DNA of 64,000 nucleotides, from NCBI GenBank assembly GCA_002709225.1, contig PAQH01000127.1, positions 19,475 through 83,474 on the forward strand. The letters run 5' to 3'. Under the pieces are notes generated by a model. It was not told the DNA's origin. It saw only the letters and a program-made list of their open reading frames with translations, and did no database searches. Both the position numbers and the translations under genes were made by a program. Positions 17,408 through 26,461 of the stretch are shown piece by piece (position 1 is the stretch's first letter; every line of letters begins with the position of its first letter). This stretch comes from Planctomycetaceae bacterium (GTDB lineage: Bacteria; Planctomycetota; Planctomycetia; Pirellulales; Pirellulaceae).

Positions 17408-18562
17408 TTGAAAGGGAAGCCACGGCAACGCTGTTACGTCTGTTTTCGTCCGCGGGAACTCTGCTTTTGCGATTCAATACCGCGGATCGGAAATAGCACG
17501 CGCGTGCTGATACTGCAACATGTTGCCGAACGATTCCACCCCTTCAACACGGCGAGAATTGTGCGATCTGGGCTCCGCCGGTGCGAAGTCATGGTGGGAC
17601 ACAATCGCGACTTCGCGACGGCGTCCCTTCCCATTCAGCCCGATGCGGTGTTGTTGTACCCGAGTGATCGATCAATCCCAGCCGCGGAAATCCCGCGCAC
17701 TGCGCGGCCCAGTCAGTTAGTTGTGGTCGACGGAACGTGGCACCAGGCGAAGACGATCGTCCGTGACTGTCGTCAGGTGCGAGTACTTCCACGACTGGAA
17801 TTGACGCCTTCGCGACCCGGCAGATATCGGATCCGACGGGAACCGAATTCGCAGAGCCTCTCCACGGTGGAGGCAACCGTGCAAGCGTTGTCTTTGTTAG
17901 AACCGGAAACCCAAGGGCTCGCTCAATTATTGGATGCTTTCGAGGTAATGGTCACTGGGCAGATGACACGGCGCGGGGAGGTACAGGGAACACGGCAAAA
18001 GTTCCGCACAGGCGGTCCCAACGACGTGTACCCCCGCGCACTGTTGTGGCCCGCCTCACAACTCGTGGTCGCCTACGGCGAAACCACGCCCAAGTTGGGA
18101 GCTGGCGTTCTTAGCACGCCAAGGCCCGTGAACTGGGTTGCCCAACGCTTGGCGACGGGAGACCGCTTTGAGTGCCACCTGGAGTCAGCGGCGAGACTTT
18201 CCAGAACCGTGCGGGACCACATGCGGTTGGCAGACGTGGCCGTCACCATGTGCTCCTCAACACACGAATTCCGACGCGACTGGCGCCAGTTCCTCAAGCC
18301 CGACGATGTGTTGGTCGTGTACCATGCCCGCACCGCGCAGTTATTGCAGCACGCCTGTGGCGATCAGCCGCGGACACTGGTCCTCAAGTCGATCTGCGGT
18401 AAAACACCCGCGGGATCGGGTTCATTGGATGAGGTGCTCCGCGTGCATGGGCTACTACCGGCTTCGCGATGGGGCCCGACGCGGGCGCATCAAAGACTTG
18501 CCATGGCGGTGACGCTCGCCGAATTCTTCCGGAAACGCGCGAGTGCGGGGGATCGCGGCTAG
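17408..18562 (+). CDS. DTW-domain tRNA-uridine aminocarboxypropyltransferase-like protein with C-terminal exonuclease-like domain
   Basis: Residues 1-200 match the DTW family (TapT/TuaA), which transfers the acp group of SAM to uridines in tRNA. Zinc-type cysteines are at 9, 12, 19 and 21 (CYVCFRPRELCFC), and the signature D-x-T-W appears as DGTW at 108-111. A TTG start at 17408 is supported by GGAG seven bases upstream; no ATG precedes the cysteines. The C-terminal part (about 205-384) is extra compared with the usual family length. Its order of segments (LVVAYGETT, FLKPDDVLVVYHARTAQLL, SLDEVLRVHGLL, AHQRLAMAVTLAEFF) resembles a DEDD exonuclease in which most acidic catalytic residues are lost. 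That second assignment is inference. It is convergent with the kelch gene. Confidence 0.8.
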   Translation: MKGKPRQRCYVCFRPRELCFCDSIPRIGNSTRVLILQHVAERFHPFNTARIVRSGLRRCEVMVGHNRDFATASLPIQPDAVLLYPSDRSIPAAEIPRTARPSQLVVVDGTWHQAKTIVRDCRQVRVLPRLELTPSRPGRYRIRREPNSQSLSTVEATVQALSLLEPETQGLAQLLDAFEVMVTGQMTRRGEVQGTRQKFRTGGPNDVYPRALLWPASQLVVAYGETTPKLGAGVLSTPRPVNWVAQRLATGDRFECHLESAARLSRTVRDHMRLADVAVTMCSSTHEFRRDWRQFLKPDDVLVVYHARTAQLLQHACGDQPRTLVLKSICGKTPAGSGSLDEVLRVHGLLPASRWGPTRAHQRLAMAVTLAEFFRKRASAGDRG

Positions 18563-18623
18563 GAAGCAGGTTCCCGGGCAGCCGCGTTTCAGATCCAACG
18601 AGCACGTCTCATTTTCTGTAAAC

Positions 18624-18656
18624 GTTGGCAGCGGGAGCTCCACTCGTGCTGCCAAC
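18624..18656. terminator. Stem-loop between convergent genes
   Basis: GTTGGCAGC and GCTGCCAAC form a perfect 9-bp stem around a 15-nt loop, in the 103-bp space between the ends of the DTW gene and the kelch gene. Its place and symmetry suggest a bidirectional terminator, although neither side has a strong T-tract. Confidence 0.55.
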
Positions 18657-18665
18657 ATTACTCCA

Positions 18666-19853
18666 TTAAGGGCGGTCGTCGGCCTGCGCACGGACTGGAA
18701 GCTGAATGTGCCAGATCCATGAAGACCGCACCCGTGGGCGGATTTCGCCGCTGGCGATCACCAGTTTACCATTGAAGCGCACCGGTATTGTGGTGACGTG
18801 GTTCTGAGGTATGGCGGCGCCCGCGGTCCAACGGTTTGACGTGGTGTCGAACCAGTAGGACCGCTGGGGAAAGCCCGGGTGTCGATCTTTGAGGATGTCC
18901 GCCTGGTCGAACAGGGTGCCGTCAGCGCCACCCAAAACAAGAACACTTCTCGATCCGATGGCAATCGCCGTTCCAGCCATCACGCAACGTGGCGCGTCAG
19001 CGCGGCGTCGCCAGCTGCGCCGTGTTACATTGTATTCCCACACGTCGCGCAGAAATCGGACTCCAGTGAGGCCCTGCCGCCGCCCGCTGATCAGATAGAG
19101 ACAGTCATCGGCGGCATTTGTTTGGGGCACGGTGAGGTTGAATGACCGCGGCCCACCAGGGCATGGTTCGAGGCTCTGCCACCGGAGCGTCTCAGGAGAC
19201 GCCGTACCCGATAAATCGAGTGCCCAAAGATTGGCCATCGCCGAGTCGAGGGTCGCCCCGCGTTGGCCACCCGCCAGGTACAGCATGTCGCCAATCATCG
19301 CCGCCTGGCCATACGCACAGGGGCTGGGAAGCGGGGGGTAGTCGATTTCCAACACGCGTTTTTCGTGCGCATCCCAGTGTAGCGCAAATACACGGTCGAA
19401 TGTCTGGTCGGCGTGATTACCTCCCAGACAGATAACGCCCCTGTGGGTTGAGACCGCGGCGCCATACGCGATGGGGTGGGAAAGCCTCCCTCCGTCTTGC
19501 CACACAAAGTCGGCGCCTTTCGCAACGAGGACGTGAATCTTGCGCCGCCAGACCTTGGAAGATTCCCAAATCGGACGGGGGAAATTAGCGCCACCTGCGA
19601 CCAGCAAGGCCCCCCGGTGGACCCCCACAAAGGGGCCTGCCACACCCAACGCATCAGGCAGATCGGGAAGTCGCTGCCACGTGGGTGATGCCAGACGGTC
19701 GCCAGGATCCAGACTCGGTGATTGTTGGGCAGCGGCGGTTGACAGGCCGGCGAACGGAAGAATGCAAGCCCAGATGCCAAGGGCCCACTGGGTACCTGGA
19801 CTGCTATCATGTGGCGCGGGGCCGGCGGTGAATACGCGTGTTGTTGTCTGCAT
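18666..19853 (-). CDS. Exported kelch-repeat protein, cyclically permuted mutarotase/NanM-like
   Basis: The sequence shows kelch beta-propeller repeats and the segment GVAGPFVGVHRGALLVAGGANFP, typical of the N-acetylneuraminate-epimerase (NanM) and cyclically permuted mutarotase group. These proteins interconvert sugar anomers in the periplasm. The ORF track begins at 19970, but the ATG at 19853 is preferred because it places a hydrophobic export signal (WALGIWACILPFAGLSTAAAQ) near the start and has an AGG upstream. Further kelch blocks include YGQAAMIGDMLYLAGGQRG and SVLVLGGADG. No sialic acid genes are adjacent, so the sugar is unknown. It is divergent from the phosphatase gene. Confidence 0.78.
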   Translation of the reverse strand: MQTTTRVFTAGPAPHDSSPGTQWALGIWACILPFAGLSTAAAQQSPSLDPGDRLASPTWQRLPDLPDALGVAGPFVGVHRGALLVAGGANFPRPIWESSKVWRRKIHVLVAKGADFVWQDGGRLSHPIAYGAAVSTHRGVICLGGNHADQTFDRVFALHWDAHEKRVLEIDYPPLPSPCAYGQAAMIGDMLYLAGGQRGATLDSAMANLWALDLSGTASPETLRWQSLEPCPGGPRSFNLTVPQTNAADDCLYLISGRRQGLTGVRFLRDVWEYNVTRRSWRRRADAPRCVMAGTAIAIGSRSVLVLGGADGTLFDQADILKDRHPGFPQRSYWFDTTSNRWTAGAAIPQNHVTTIPVRFNGKLVIASGEIRPRVRSSWIWHIQLPVRAQADDRP

Positions 19854-20085
19854 GGAAACCTGTTCACGTGGTACGGGTACTATTCTAGTTATAGATTCAT
19901 TTACCGGGGGTTGCGTACAGGTCTTGGTGCGCGGATGGCAAAAGTTTCGCTGCCGTAGACTCCCAGCCAAGCGGTTGCGAAAATCTCCGCTGGCGTTGCT
20001 GTATCGATGTTCAGAATATCAGTAACCCGTGATAAAAAGGGGCGCTAGGGGCAGCCAACTCGGCGTCGGTTGTACGGGTACCGCC

Positions 20086-20103
20086 GGAGGCCAGGCGGCC
20101 TCC
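20086..20103. promoter_or_regulatory. GC-rich stem-loop in the leader of the phosphatase gene
   Basis: GGAGGCC and GGCCTCC form a perfect 7-bp stem with a 4-nt loop about 40 bp before the ATG at 20145. It lies in the divergent region between the kelch and phosphatase genes. It could act in the mRNA leader; no riboswitch class is recognised. Confidence 0.35.
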
Positions 20104-20144
20104 ACCCGGGAGTCAATAGCAGAAACTGGGAGGAAGGTGGAGTG

Positions 20145-21632
20145 ATGATGGCCCAACGGATGAGAAGCGGCCGGCGCGTTCGTTTCCCACGCGTAAGTTT
20201 CCCGCGCGTAATAGGTACCCTGATCGTTCCATTGACCCTGTGCGTTCCGTGGTGCCGATTCACGAGTGCCGAGGATATCAGTTTCCGCGAATGGGTGTCG
20301 CGGTGTCAACGTGCGCCGGCAAACCGGGTGCTCAGTGGACGTTTCCCGCGCCCAGCGGAATTGCCTCTGCCTGATCTGCAGCCGCTCCATAAACTGCTGG
20401 ACCAGGTACTCGTGAACTACCGCCGCGGCGCCCTGGCGAAAACCGACCGCTGGGTCGGAGCGGCACCCCAGCCAAAGGAGTTTTTTGACACGCAACGCAG
20501 CTACTTCACGCGCCCACCAATACCTTTTCAACCCTTTGCGCAAAAACTTGTGGTCGCGGCTGGAGCGGAGTTTATCTTTCACGGCGATTTTCACGGTGAT
20601 GTGCGGTCCTTCGTGGGGATGCTCCAGTGGCTCAATACGAACGGCCGGATGGATGGTTTTCGCCTCAAAAGCCGCCGCTGTTTCCTTGTGTTTCTCGGAG
20701 ATTACACCGATCGGGGCGCGTATGGCGTAGAAGTTCTCTATACGCTGTTTCGTTTGGCGGTAGAAAATCCGGGGCAGGTATTGATGGCGCGCGGAAATCA
20801 TGAGGACTTTCTCTTGACCGCCAATTATGGCTTCCTTCATGAACTGCGGACGAAATACGGGCCGTCCACCAATCCGCTACGGATTTGGCGGATGTTTGAT
20901 TTTCTGCCGGTAGTAATTTACCTGGGAGTCGGCAACGACTACTTACAATGCAATCATGGTGGCATGGAGCCTGGTTACGATGCTCATGATCTTTTGAACG
21001 CCGAGGGAAAGGAACGTTATCAACTGCTGGGCGAAATCAGACGCCGACAATTTCAACAAGCGCATCCACAGTGGGTGTCTCCGCTGGACGCCAGGACCCG
21101 GCAACTGTTAACTCGACGAATGAAGGATTTTCGTCCGCAAAACCCCACCACGCCGAACTCGCTCGGCTTCATGTGGAGTGATTACGCACTCTACAAAGAC
21201 GCCGCGCCGCTTGGATACAACACCAATCGGATGGCCTTTGTATTCGGAAAGTCGCCAACCGCTTATCTGTTGCGAACAGCCAGTCGCGGGGAGGCGCAGT
21301 TACACGCGGTATTCCGCGCGCACCAGCACTCCAGCGCTCCGAACCCCATGATGAAGCGTTTGCTCGCATCCCGGGGAGCTTTTCGTCACTGGCAGTCAAC
21401 AGATACGGTTCGGCAAGCCAATGCGCAGGCTGATGCGCTCAAATCGCTGGTGGATACTCGGCCGGTACGCCCGATCACTCCGGGGTCGGTCTGGACGTGG
21501 AACGTGGCGCCTGACAGCGTCTACGGTCGCGGGAACCGATATACATTCGATACGATCGGTATTCTCACAACAGCGCCCCAATTTACCCAATGGAAGGTCG
21601 AGGTCGTCAACATACCCATTAACGTTCGGTGA
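20145..21632 (+). CDS. Exported PPP-family metallophosphoesterase (Ser/Thr phosphatase-like)
   Basis: The metal-binding motifs of the PPP family are in order: GDFHGD at about 147, GDYTDRG at about 185 and GNHED at 217, followed by CNHGG and FRAHQHSS, which supply later His ligands. This places it closer to eukaryote-type PP1/PP2A-like and ApaH-like phosphatases than to generic metallophosphoesterases. The ORF track starts at a TTG at 20070; the ATG at 20145 is better, with GGAGGAAGGTGGAG just upstream and a following export signal (VIGTLIVPLTLCVPWCRFTSAE). Export makes a classical cytoplasmic signalling role unlikely. The substrate is unknown. At 496 aa it is longer than the 250-300 aa core; the extra length is N- and C-terminal. 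Confidence 0.82.
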   Translation: MMAQRMRSGRRVRFPRVSFPRVIGTLIVPLTLCVPWCRFTSAEDISFREWVSRCQRAPANRVLSGRFPRPAELPLPDLQPLHKLLDQVLVNYRRGALAKTDRWVGAAPQPKEFFDTQRSYFTRPPIPFQPFAQKLVVAAGAEFIFHGDFHGDVRSFVGMLQWLNTNGRMDGFRLKSRRCFLVFLGDYTDRGAYGVEVLYTLFRLAVENPGQVLMARGNHEDFLLTANYGFLHELRTKYGPSTNPLRIWRMFDFLPVVIYLGVGNDYLQCNHGGMEPGYDAHDLLNAEGKERYQLLGEIRRRQFQQAHPQWVSPLDARTRQLLTRRMKDFRPQNPTTPNSLGFMWSDYALYKDAAPLGYNTNRMAFVFGKSPTAYLLRTASRGEAQLHAVFRAHQHSSAPNPMMKRLLASRGAFRHWQSTDTVRQANAQADALKSLVDTRPVRPITPGSVWTWNVAPDSVYGRGNRYTFDTIGILTTAPQFTQWKVEVVNIPINVR

Positions 21633-21795
21633 TTAGTGCGGGCCCCGTTGGTATCGGTGCCAGTTGAAGAGTGACACGCTGCGTGGCGACACACACGCCG
21701 TCCAATTAGGCTGGCTGAATCGTCCTGCCCCTTCCTCAAGTTGCCCGAAAGTCTGGGAGACCTGAGATGTTCCGTCTGCTGTCGCGTTTTGGGTC

Positions 21796-22395
21796 TTGTT
21801 CTTGTTGGCGATCACCCAGGTGTCCGCTGCCGGTGCGCAGCAGATGCCAAGTCGCAATCGTGGCATCGTTGTTTTGGCGGATTCGCCTGCGGTGCACAAA
21901 CAGCTCAAATTGGCCGAACGCCAGGAGCCGGCTCTGAAAAATGGGGGCACCAAGGCACGGCGACAACGCCAGCCGGCCACGAAAAGTTCGAGTGCGTCCG
22001 CTCGACGTGAGAAACGATCCGAGACGACCACATCCTTGCGCAACGTCTTGGCGATGCCCCTGAACAAAGAACAACAGCAACGCTTATTCGAGATCGAAAT
22101 CCAGTGGACATCGAGGGCCTGGATGCTACTTCGTCAGGAACTCCGGCCGGTCCTCGAACTGTCGCCAGAGACGCGTGTCGCGATCCGTGACCTGGCCTTT
22201 AAGTCACGAGATGAGACGGAACTGTTGCCGGCGCAGCTGAAGCCCGAGAACAGAAAGGAAACTCAGCAGAAGATCCGTCGCATGCTGCGCGAGGCGCGGG
22301 CCGCCGCGGTCAAACTCTTGACTCCTACCCAGCGGGAGCAATGGGAGTCCGCAAAAGGGGATGTTTTTCAACTTTCCGCGAAGAAGCAACAGTAA
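21796..22395 (+). CDS. Small secreted helical protein with disrupted start
   Basis: The mature part is highly charged, probably helical and has no family I can name; LTPTQREQWESAKG near the end resembles the LTxxQ segments of Spy/CpxP-like periplasmic proteins, a weak match. In the given frame the first start is a TTG at 21796 with no ribosome-binding site. An ATG at 21767 with GGGAG seven to eight bases upstream lies in another frame; adding one T to the TTTT run at 21787-21790 would join it to this frame and create a perfect signal peptide (MFRLLSRFWVLFLLAITQ, cut near SAAGA). The start is therefore either frameshifted or misread in the assembly. Confidence 0.6.
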   Translation: MFLLAITQVSAAGAQQMPSRNRGIVVLADSPAVHKQLKLAERQEPALKNGGTKARRQRQPATKSSSASARREKRSETTTSLRNVLAMPLNKEQQQRLFEIEIQWTSRAWMLLRQELRPVLELSPETRVAIRDLAFKSRDETELLPAQLKPENRKETQQKIRRMLREARAAAVKLLTPTQREQWESAKGDVFQLSAKKQQ

Positions 22396-22526
22396 CCCGA
22401 CACGGTCGGCGCCCGCACACCGCCCCGTTCGCACGATTCACAGCGCCGGCTAGGCGTAACGGCGCCGCATGGAGTATGATCGGTCCGCCGTTGAACAGGC
22501 CCCTTCCCCCCCCGTGGTGAACCGCC

Positions 22527-23453
22527 GTGTTGTCTCACAGCCTTGACGCGTCAGGTCGTGTTCTTCTGATCGCCAGTTGTTGCCTGGTTCCGCTACTCGC
22601 GACACAGCGCGTCTCCCTCACCGAATCAACGGTGCCCGCGGTGGTGGCACAAGTAGGTGCCAACAGCCCCTTCAACAACCGGCGTTTCGGAGGCGGAGGA
22701 GCGGGTTTCCGTCCACGTCCCCTGCCCAATCGGGACGCCTTTCCCCAGTGGAAGAATGCCGTCGGATTTGAACAAGACACCTTTACGTTTGTGCGGATCC
22801 AATACGACTCGTATGGTCCCTTTGGCTGGTGGGATCGGTGGGACAATGACTTCCCCGACGGTGACTGGAATTTTTCCTATCGGCTGCAGCAGATGACGTC
22901 ACTTAAAGTCAATCCCAACGGGAAGGTGTTACGGTTTTCCGACCCGGAGCTGTTTCGTTATCCCTTTGTCTATCTGGCGGGTGTGCAGACGATGCGTTTG
23001 AGCGAAATAGAACGGCAGGCTCTGCGGAGGTACCTCCTCAATGGGGGCTTCATGATGGTCGACGATTTTTGGTCAGCCCGAGCCTGGGCGAACTTGTTGG
23101 CAGAAATGCGGCAGGTATTTCCGGATCGCGAGCCCACCGAGCTGGAGGTAACCCATCCGATCTTTCATCAAGTCTACGACCTGGATGAGCTTCCCCAGGT
23201 CGTTGACATAAAAACTTGGAGTGATGGCTATACCTTCGAACATGCCCACGGCGCTGCGGAAGGCGACCACGCTCCGCATTTTTGGGCTTATCATGACGAT
23301 CGGGGTCGAGTCGTGGCGCTCCTCTGCCACAACAACGATATTGGCGATGGCTGGGAACGCGAGGGCGAAAATGAGGCCTATTTTCGGGAGTTCTCGGAAA
23401 AACAGTCGTACCCTCTCGGGATCAACGTCGTGACCTACGCGCTGACTCACTGA
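22527..23453 (+). CDS. DUF4159-domain exported protein
   Basis: The block FTFVRIQYDSYGPFGWWDRWDNDFP, followed by SYRLQQMTSLKVNP and YPFVYLAGVQTMRLSEIE, then YLLNGGFMMVDDFW, is the signature of DUF4159, a domain of unknown function with a class I glutamine-amidotransferase-like fold (family knowledge). A signal peptide (VLLIASCCLVPLLA) precedes a short Gly/Arg-rich linker. GTG is the most likely start. A run of eight C lies just upstream (22506-22513). The FG-GAP gene begins 69 bp after its stop (overlapping by the longer GTG start in the ORF track), so the two are probably one operon. Confidence 0.8.
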   Translation: MLSHSLDASGRVLLIASCCLVPLLATQRVSLTESTVPAVVAQVGANSPFNNRRFGGGGAGFRPRPLPNRDAFPQWKNAVGFEQDTFTFVRIQYDSYGPFGWWDRWDNDFPDGDWNFSYRLQQMTSLKVNPNGKVLRFSDPELFRYPFVYLAGVQTMRLSEIERQALRRYLLNGGFMMVDDFWSARAWANLLAEMRQVFPDREPTELEVTHPIFHQVYDLDELPQVVDIKTWSDGYTFEHAHGAAEGDHAPHFWAYHDDRGRVVALLCHNNDIGDGWEREGENEAYFREFSEKQSYPLGINVVTYALTH

Positions 23454-23521
23454 AAGTGCGTTGGAGTCGGTCCGCACGGTACTGCAAGTGCGTTTTCGCC
23501 GCCCATGCAAGGGAGACGCGG

Positions 23522-26374
23522 ATGAATGTAGTCGGCAAAGTGAAGTGTCTTGGGTGTACGCCCAAACCCTGGGGAGTCGCGTTAGCATTGTCGGTTGTCC
23601 TGCTACCTGCCTTGCCAGCGATTCGAGAATCGCGAGGGCAGCAGACATGGGTCGACAACCGCTTTGAAGAGTTCTCGAAAGGAACGCTCGATGCGAGTGG
23701 ACAAAACATCTATATCAGTCGCGATGGCGCGATCCGCACGATCAATCAGTTTGACCTTAATGCCGACGGCCATCTCGACCTGATTTTCAATTGCACGCAC
23801 GACACGTATCAGATGGTGCCGGCGACGGTTGGTTGGCTCGACGATGCCGCCAAGTCCACCGAGCAACCTCTTGCCGTCGAAGGATCGCGACAAGTGGCCC
23901 TGGGGGATTTGAACGGGGATGGGTACACGGACGCGGTTTTTTGCCCCAATCAGATTGGCGTCCACCACCAGCGGCGCCATCTTTCGATCGCTTGGGGCGG
24001 CGCCGATGGGTGGGATGCGCGACGGATCAATGGCGCATTGCCGATGCACGGCGCGGTCGACGTGGCCATCGCGGATTTGAACGCTGACGAATTTCCGGAC
24101 ATCGCGGTTTTGGGGGCGGAACGTTGGCGCGTCGACCAACCAGTAGGCAACATCGTACGGATTTTCTGGGGCAGTGCCGATGGCTATGCGCTCGTTGAGA
24201 GACTCGACCTGGCGGTTGAGGGCGGAACGGACCTGGCCGCGGCCGATTTCGATGCAAATGGGACGCGGGAACTGGCGGTTTTGAGCGCGCGGGGCCAGGT
24301 GACGCTGTTCAGGGCTGGAGTTGCTACCAGCCCAACAAAACCGCCAGTGGCATTGCGCATCGTGTTACCCGGCGACGATGTCACTTGTTTGACCGCGGCG
24401 GATTGGGATGGCAGTGGACAGGCAGGCCTCCTCGTCGGAACGTCACGCCGTGAACTTTACCAGGTGGGATTTCGGGACGGGCTGTCTGCTGCGGATGTTC
24501 GTACCCTATTGGCCGGGCGGGCGTCGCAAATCTCTGTCGGTGATCTGGATCAGGATGGTAGTCCGGACATGGTGTTGACCCAATTTTCCGGCGCGCGGGC
24601 CGCGGGTGGGGAACAGGCGGGGGCGGATAGCCACGCCAGCGATCGGATCCGCGTCTTGTGGGGGCAACGGGGCGAATTCTCTCAGCAGCGTGCCACGGCC
24701 CTCCCCCTGCGTTACGTGTCCGCGACGGCCATTGGCGATCTGAACGGCGACCACCAGCTCGATTTGGCGGTGGCCGTCCACCAGTCCGACGGGGCATTTA
24801 GGGGAACTTCCTGTTTTTACCTGGGAGATGGGCGGCGCGGGTTTCGTCGTGTGGCCGCTGGGTTTTCCACCGCAGGGACGAGTAGTGTCGCGGTGGCACC
24901 TCGCGAAGAGACACAGCCGGCCCGAGCCGTGTTCTGCAATAGTATTGGAGGTCGCGCTGATGAGGGGGTGCCCCTGCTGGTCTACTGGGGACATCGTGAT
25001 GGTTTTCGCGCTGACGATGTATGGAAGATTCCGTTTCACAGCGGCTATGAGGCCAGTGCTGCGGATCTCAATGCGGATGGGTTTGTCGATTTGATCGCGC
25101 TTAACTCCGGCCATGCGGGCGACGCGGCGCATGCCGATCCCACATTGGGTGCCAATATCTTTTGGGGTTCCGCGAAGGGGTTTGATTTGCAAGGGCGACG
25201 CACTGTCTTGCATGAGCACTTCCTGGGCACGAGTGGTGTTGCGGATCTCAATCGAGATGGGTACCTCGACCTCGTGCTGGAACCTTTTGCCGCGGAGCCA
25301 GGGGCACCGGACATGTTGTTTGTGTATTACGGATCGGCGGACGGGTTTCACCGTGAACAGCGCGTCGCTTTTCCTTCTGACGGTTATTCGCAAGAACACC
25401 TGATCGCGGACCTCAACGCTGACGGTTGGCTCGACATCGCGGTGACCACTCGAAAGTTTCACTGTGTGCGGATCTTCTGGAACAGCCCCGACGGGTTTGA
25501 TCCGCAGCGCGAGCATCGTCTTAAGATTCCGGGCCCGGTTGGGGTCGACGCGGCAGATTTCAACGCCGATGGTCATCTTGATCTGCTGGTAGGGAGTTAC
25601 GACGACCCTTTGGCAGGCTACCGAGACATGGGCAATGTTATTTTCTGGGGAGGCGTGGACGGCTACCAGACGTGGAACGCCCAGTGGCTTCCTGGTTTTT
25701 CTCCGCTGGGCCGCTCGATTGCCGATCTTGATGGAGATGGGCACCTGGATATTTTCTCACCACAACATAGTGGCGAACTGACCCGAGAAGATCTGGCGTG
25801 CCACATCTATTGGGGTAGCGACTCCGGTTTCGCCACCCGCCGCAGAACCACGCTGTATAGCGATTCCGTCAACGATTCAATGATTGGTGATTTTAACGGC
25901 GATGGTCAACTCGACCTGGCGGTCAACGCGCACACGCGGCACGGAAACCACCGCACGGAGTCCCGGGTGTTCTATAACGATGGCCGCCGTTTTCAGGACC
26001 CCCGCGTCCAAAAACTGCCCACCAATGGGCCCCATCTGATGTGGGCCGCCGATGTGGGGCATATCGCCGACCGCTCGTACCGTCAGTGGTACCAATCCAA
26101 CGTATTCGAATTGCGGTCGGCCGCGCACACGGGGAGGCTACGGTGGTCGGCGACAATTCCGCCACAAGGCAGTCTGGACTGGCATGTCCGTACAGCGGCC
26201 ACACGCGCGGAACTGCAACGCTCCCCATGGCACAGGATACCGCCGGCGCAGGAGAGCGGGCATTTCAAACTGGGGGGAATGGACCGGTATCTGCAGTATC
26301 GTGTGACATTACGCGCGGCCAACGGGTGCAGTTATCCGATCGTGCGACGGGTGGAAATCCAGGTCCGCCCATAG
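23522..26374 (+). CDS. Exported FG-GAP/VCBS repeat beta-propeller protein
   Basis: The ORF track starts at GTG 23456, but the ATG at 23522, preceded by GGGAG and followed by a signal peptide (VALALSVVLLPALPA), is preferred. The rest is built of FG-GAP/VCBS repeats, each with a calcium-binding-like DLNxDGxxD loop: FDLNADGHLDL, GDLNGDGYTDAV, ADLNADEFPDI, GDLDQDGSPDMV, GDLNGDHQLDLA, ADLNADGFVDLI, ADLNRDGYLDLV, ADLNADGWLDIA, ADFNADGHLDLL, ADLDGDGHLDIF and GDFNGDGQLDLA. WGSADG motifs separate them. Such integrin-like propellers bind ligands at the cell surface. The last 130 residues are not repeats. It likely forms an operon with the DUF4159 gene. Confidence 0.88.
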   Translation: MNVVGKVKCLGCTPKPWGVALALSVVLLPALPAIRESRGQQTWVDNRFEEFSKGTLDASGQNIYISRDGAIRTINQFDLNADGHLDLIFNCTHDTYQMVPATVGWLDDAAKSTEQPLAVEGSRQVALGDLNGDGYTDAVFCPNQIGVHHQRRHLSIAWGGADGWDARRINGALPMHGAVDVAIADLNADEFPDIAVLGAERWRVDQPVGNIVRIFWGSADGYALVERLDLAVEGGTDLAAADFDANGTRELAVLSARGQVTLFRAGVATSPTKPPVALRIVLPGDDVTCLTAADWDGSGQAGLLVGTSRRELYQVGFRDGLSAADVRTLLAGRASQISVGDLDQDGSPDMVLTQFSGARAAGGEQAGADSHASDRIRVLWGQRGEFSQQRATALPLRYVSATAIGDLNGDHQLDLAVAVHQSDGAFRGTSCFYLGDGRRGFRRVAAGFSTAGTSSVAVAPREETQPARAVFCNSIGGRADEGVPLLVYWGHRDGFRADDVWKIPFHSGYEASAADLNADGFVDLIALNSGHAGDAAHADPTLGANIFWGSAKGFDLQGRRTVLHEHFLGTSGVADLNRDGYLDLVLEPFAAEPGAPDMLFVYYGSADGFHREQRVAFPSDGYSQEHLIADLNADGWLDIAVTTRKFHCVRIFWNSPDGFDPQREHRLKIPGPVGVDAADFNADGHLDLLVGSYDDPLAGYRDMGNVIFWGGVDGYQTWNAQWLPGFSPLGRSIADLDGDGHLDIFSPQHSGELTREDLACHIYWGSDSGFATRRRTTLYSDSVNDSMIGDFNGDGQLDLAVNAHTRHGNHRTESRVFYNDGRRFQDPRVQKLPTNGPHLMWAADVGHIADRSYRQWYQSNVFELRSAAHTGRLRWSATIPPQGSLDWHVRTAATRAELQRSPWHRIPPAQESGHFKLGGMDRYLQYRVTLRAANGCSYPIVRRVEIQVRP

Positions 26375-26461
26375 GATTCGGGTCGCTCGAGGGGGGGCGG
26401 CAGTGGTATGATGAAGGTTCGGCTGGGTTCTCTTGGAAACTGGATACGCAGGAAGGCCGCC

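Noticed and set aside
24506-25744. Long 412-aa minus-strand ORF inside the FG-GAP gene
   Set aside because: It is antisense to regular DLNxDG repeats whose codon pattern leaves the opposite frame open; no export signal, motif or ribosome-binding site is seen.
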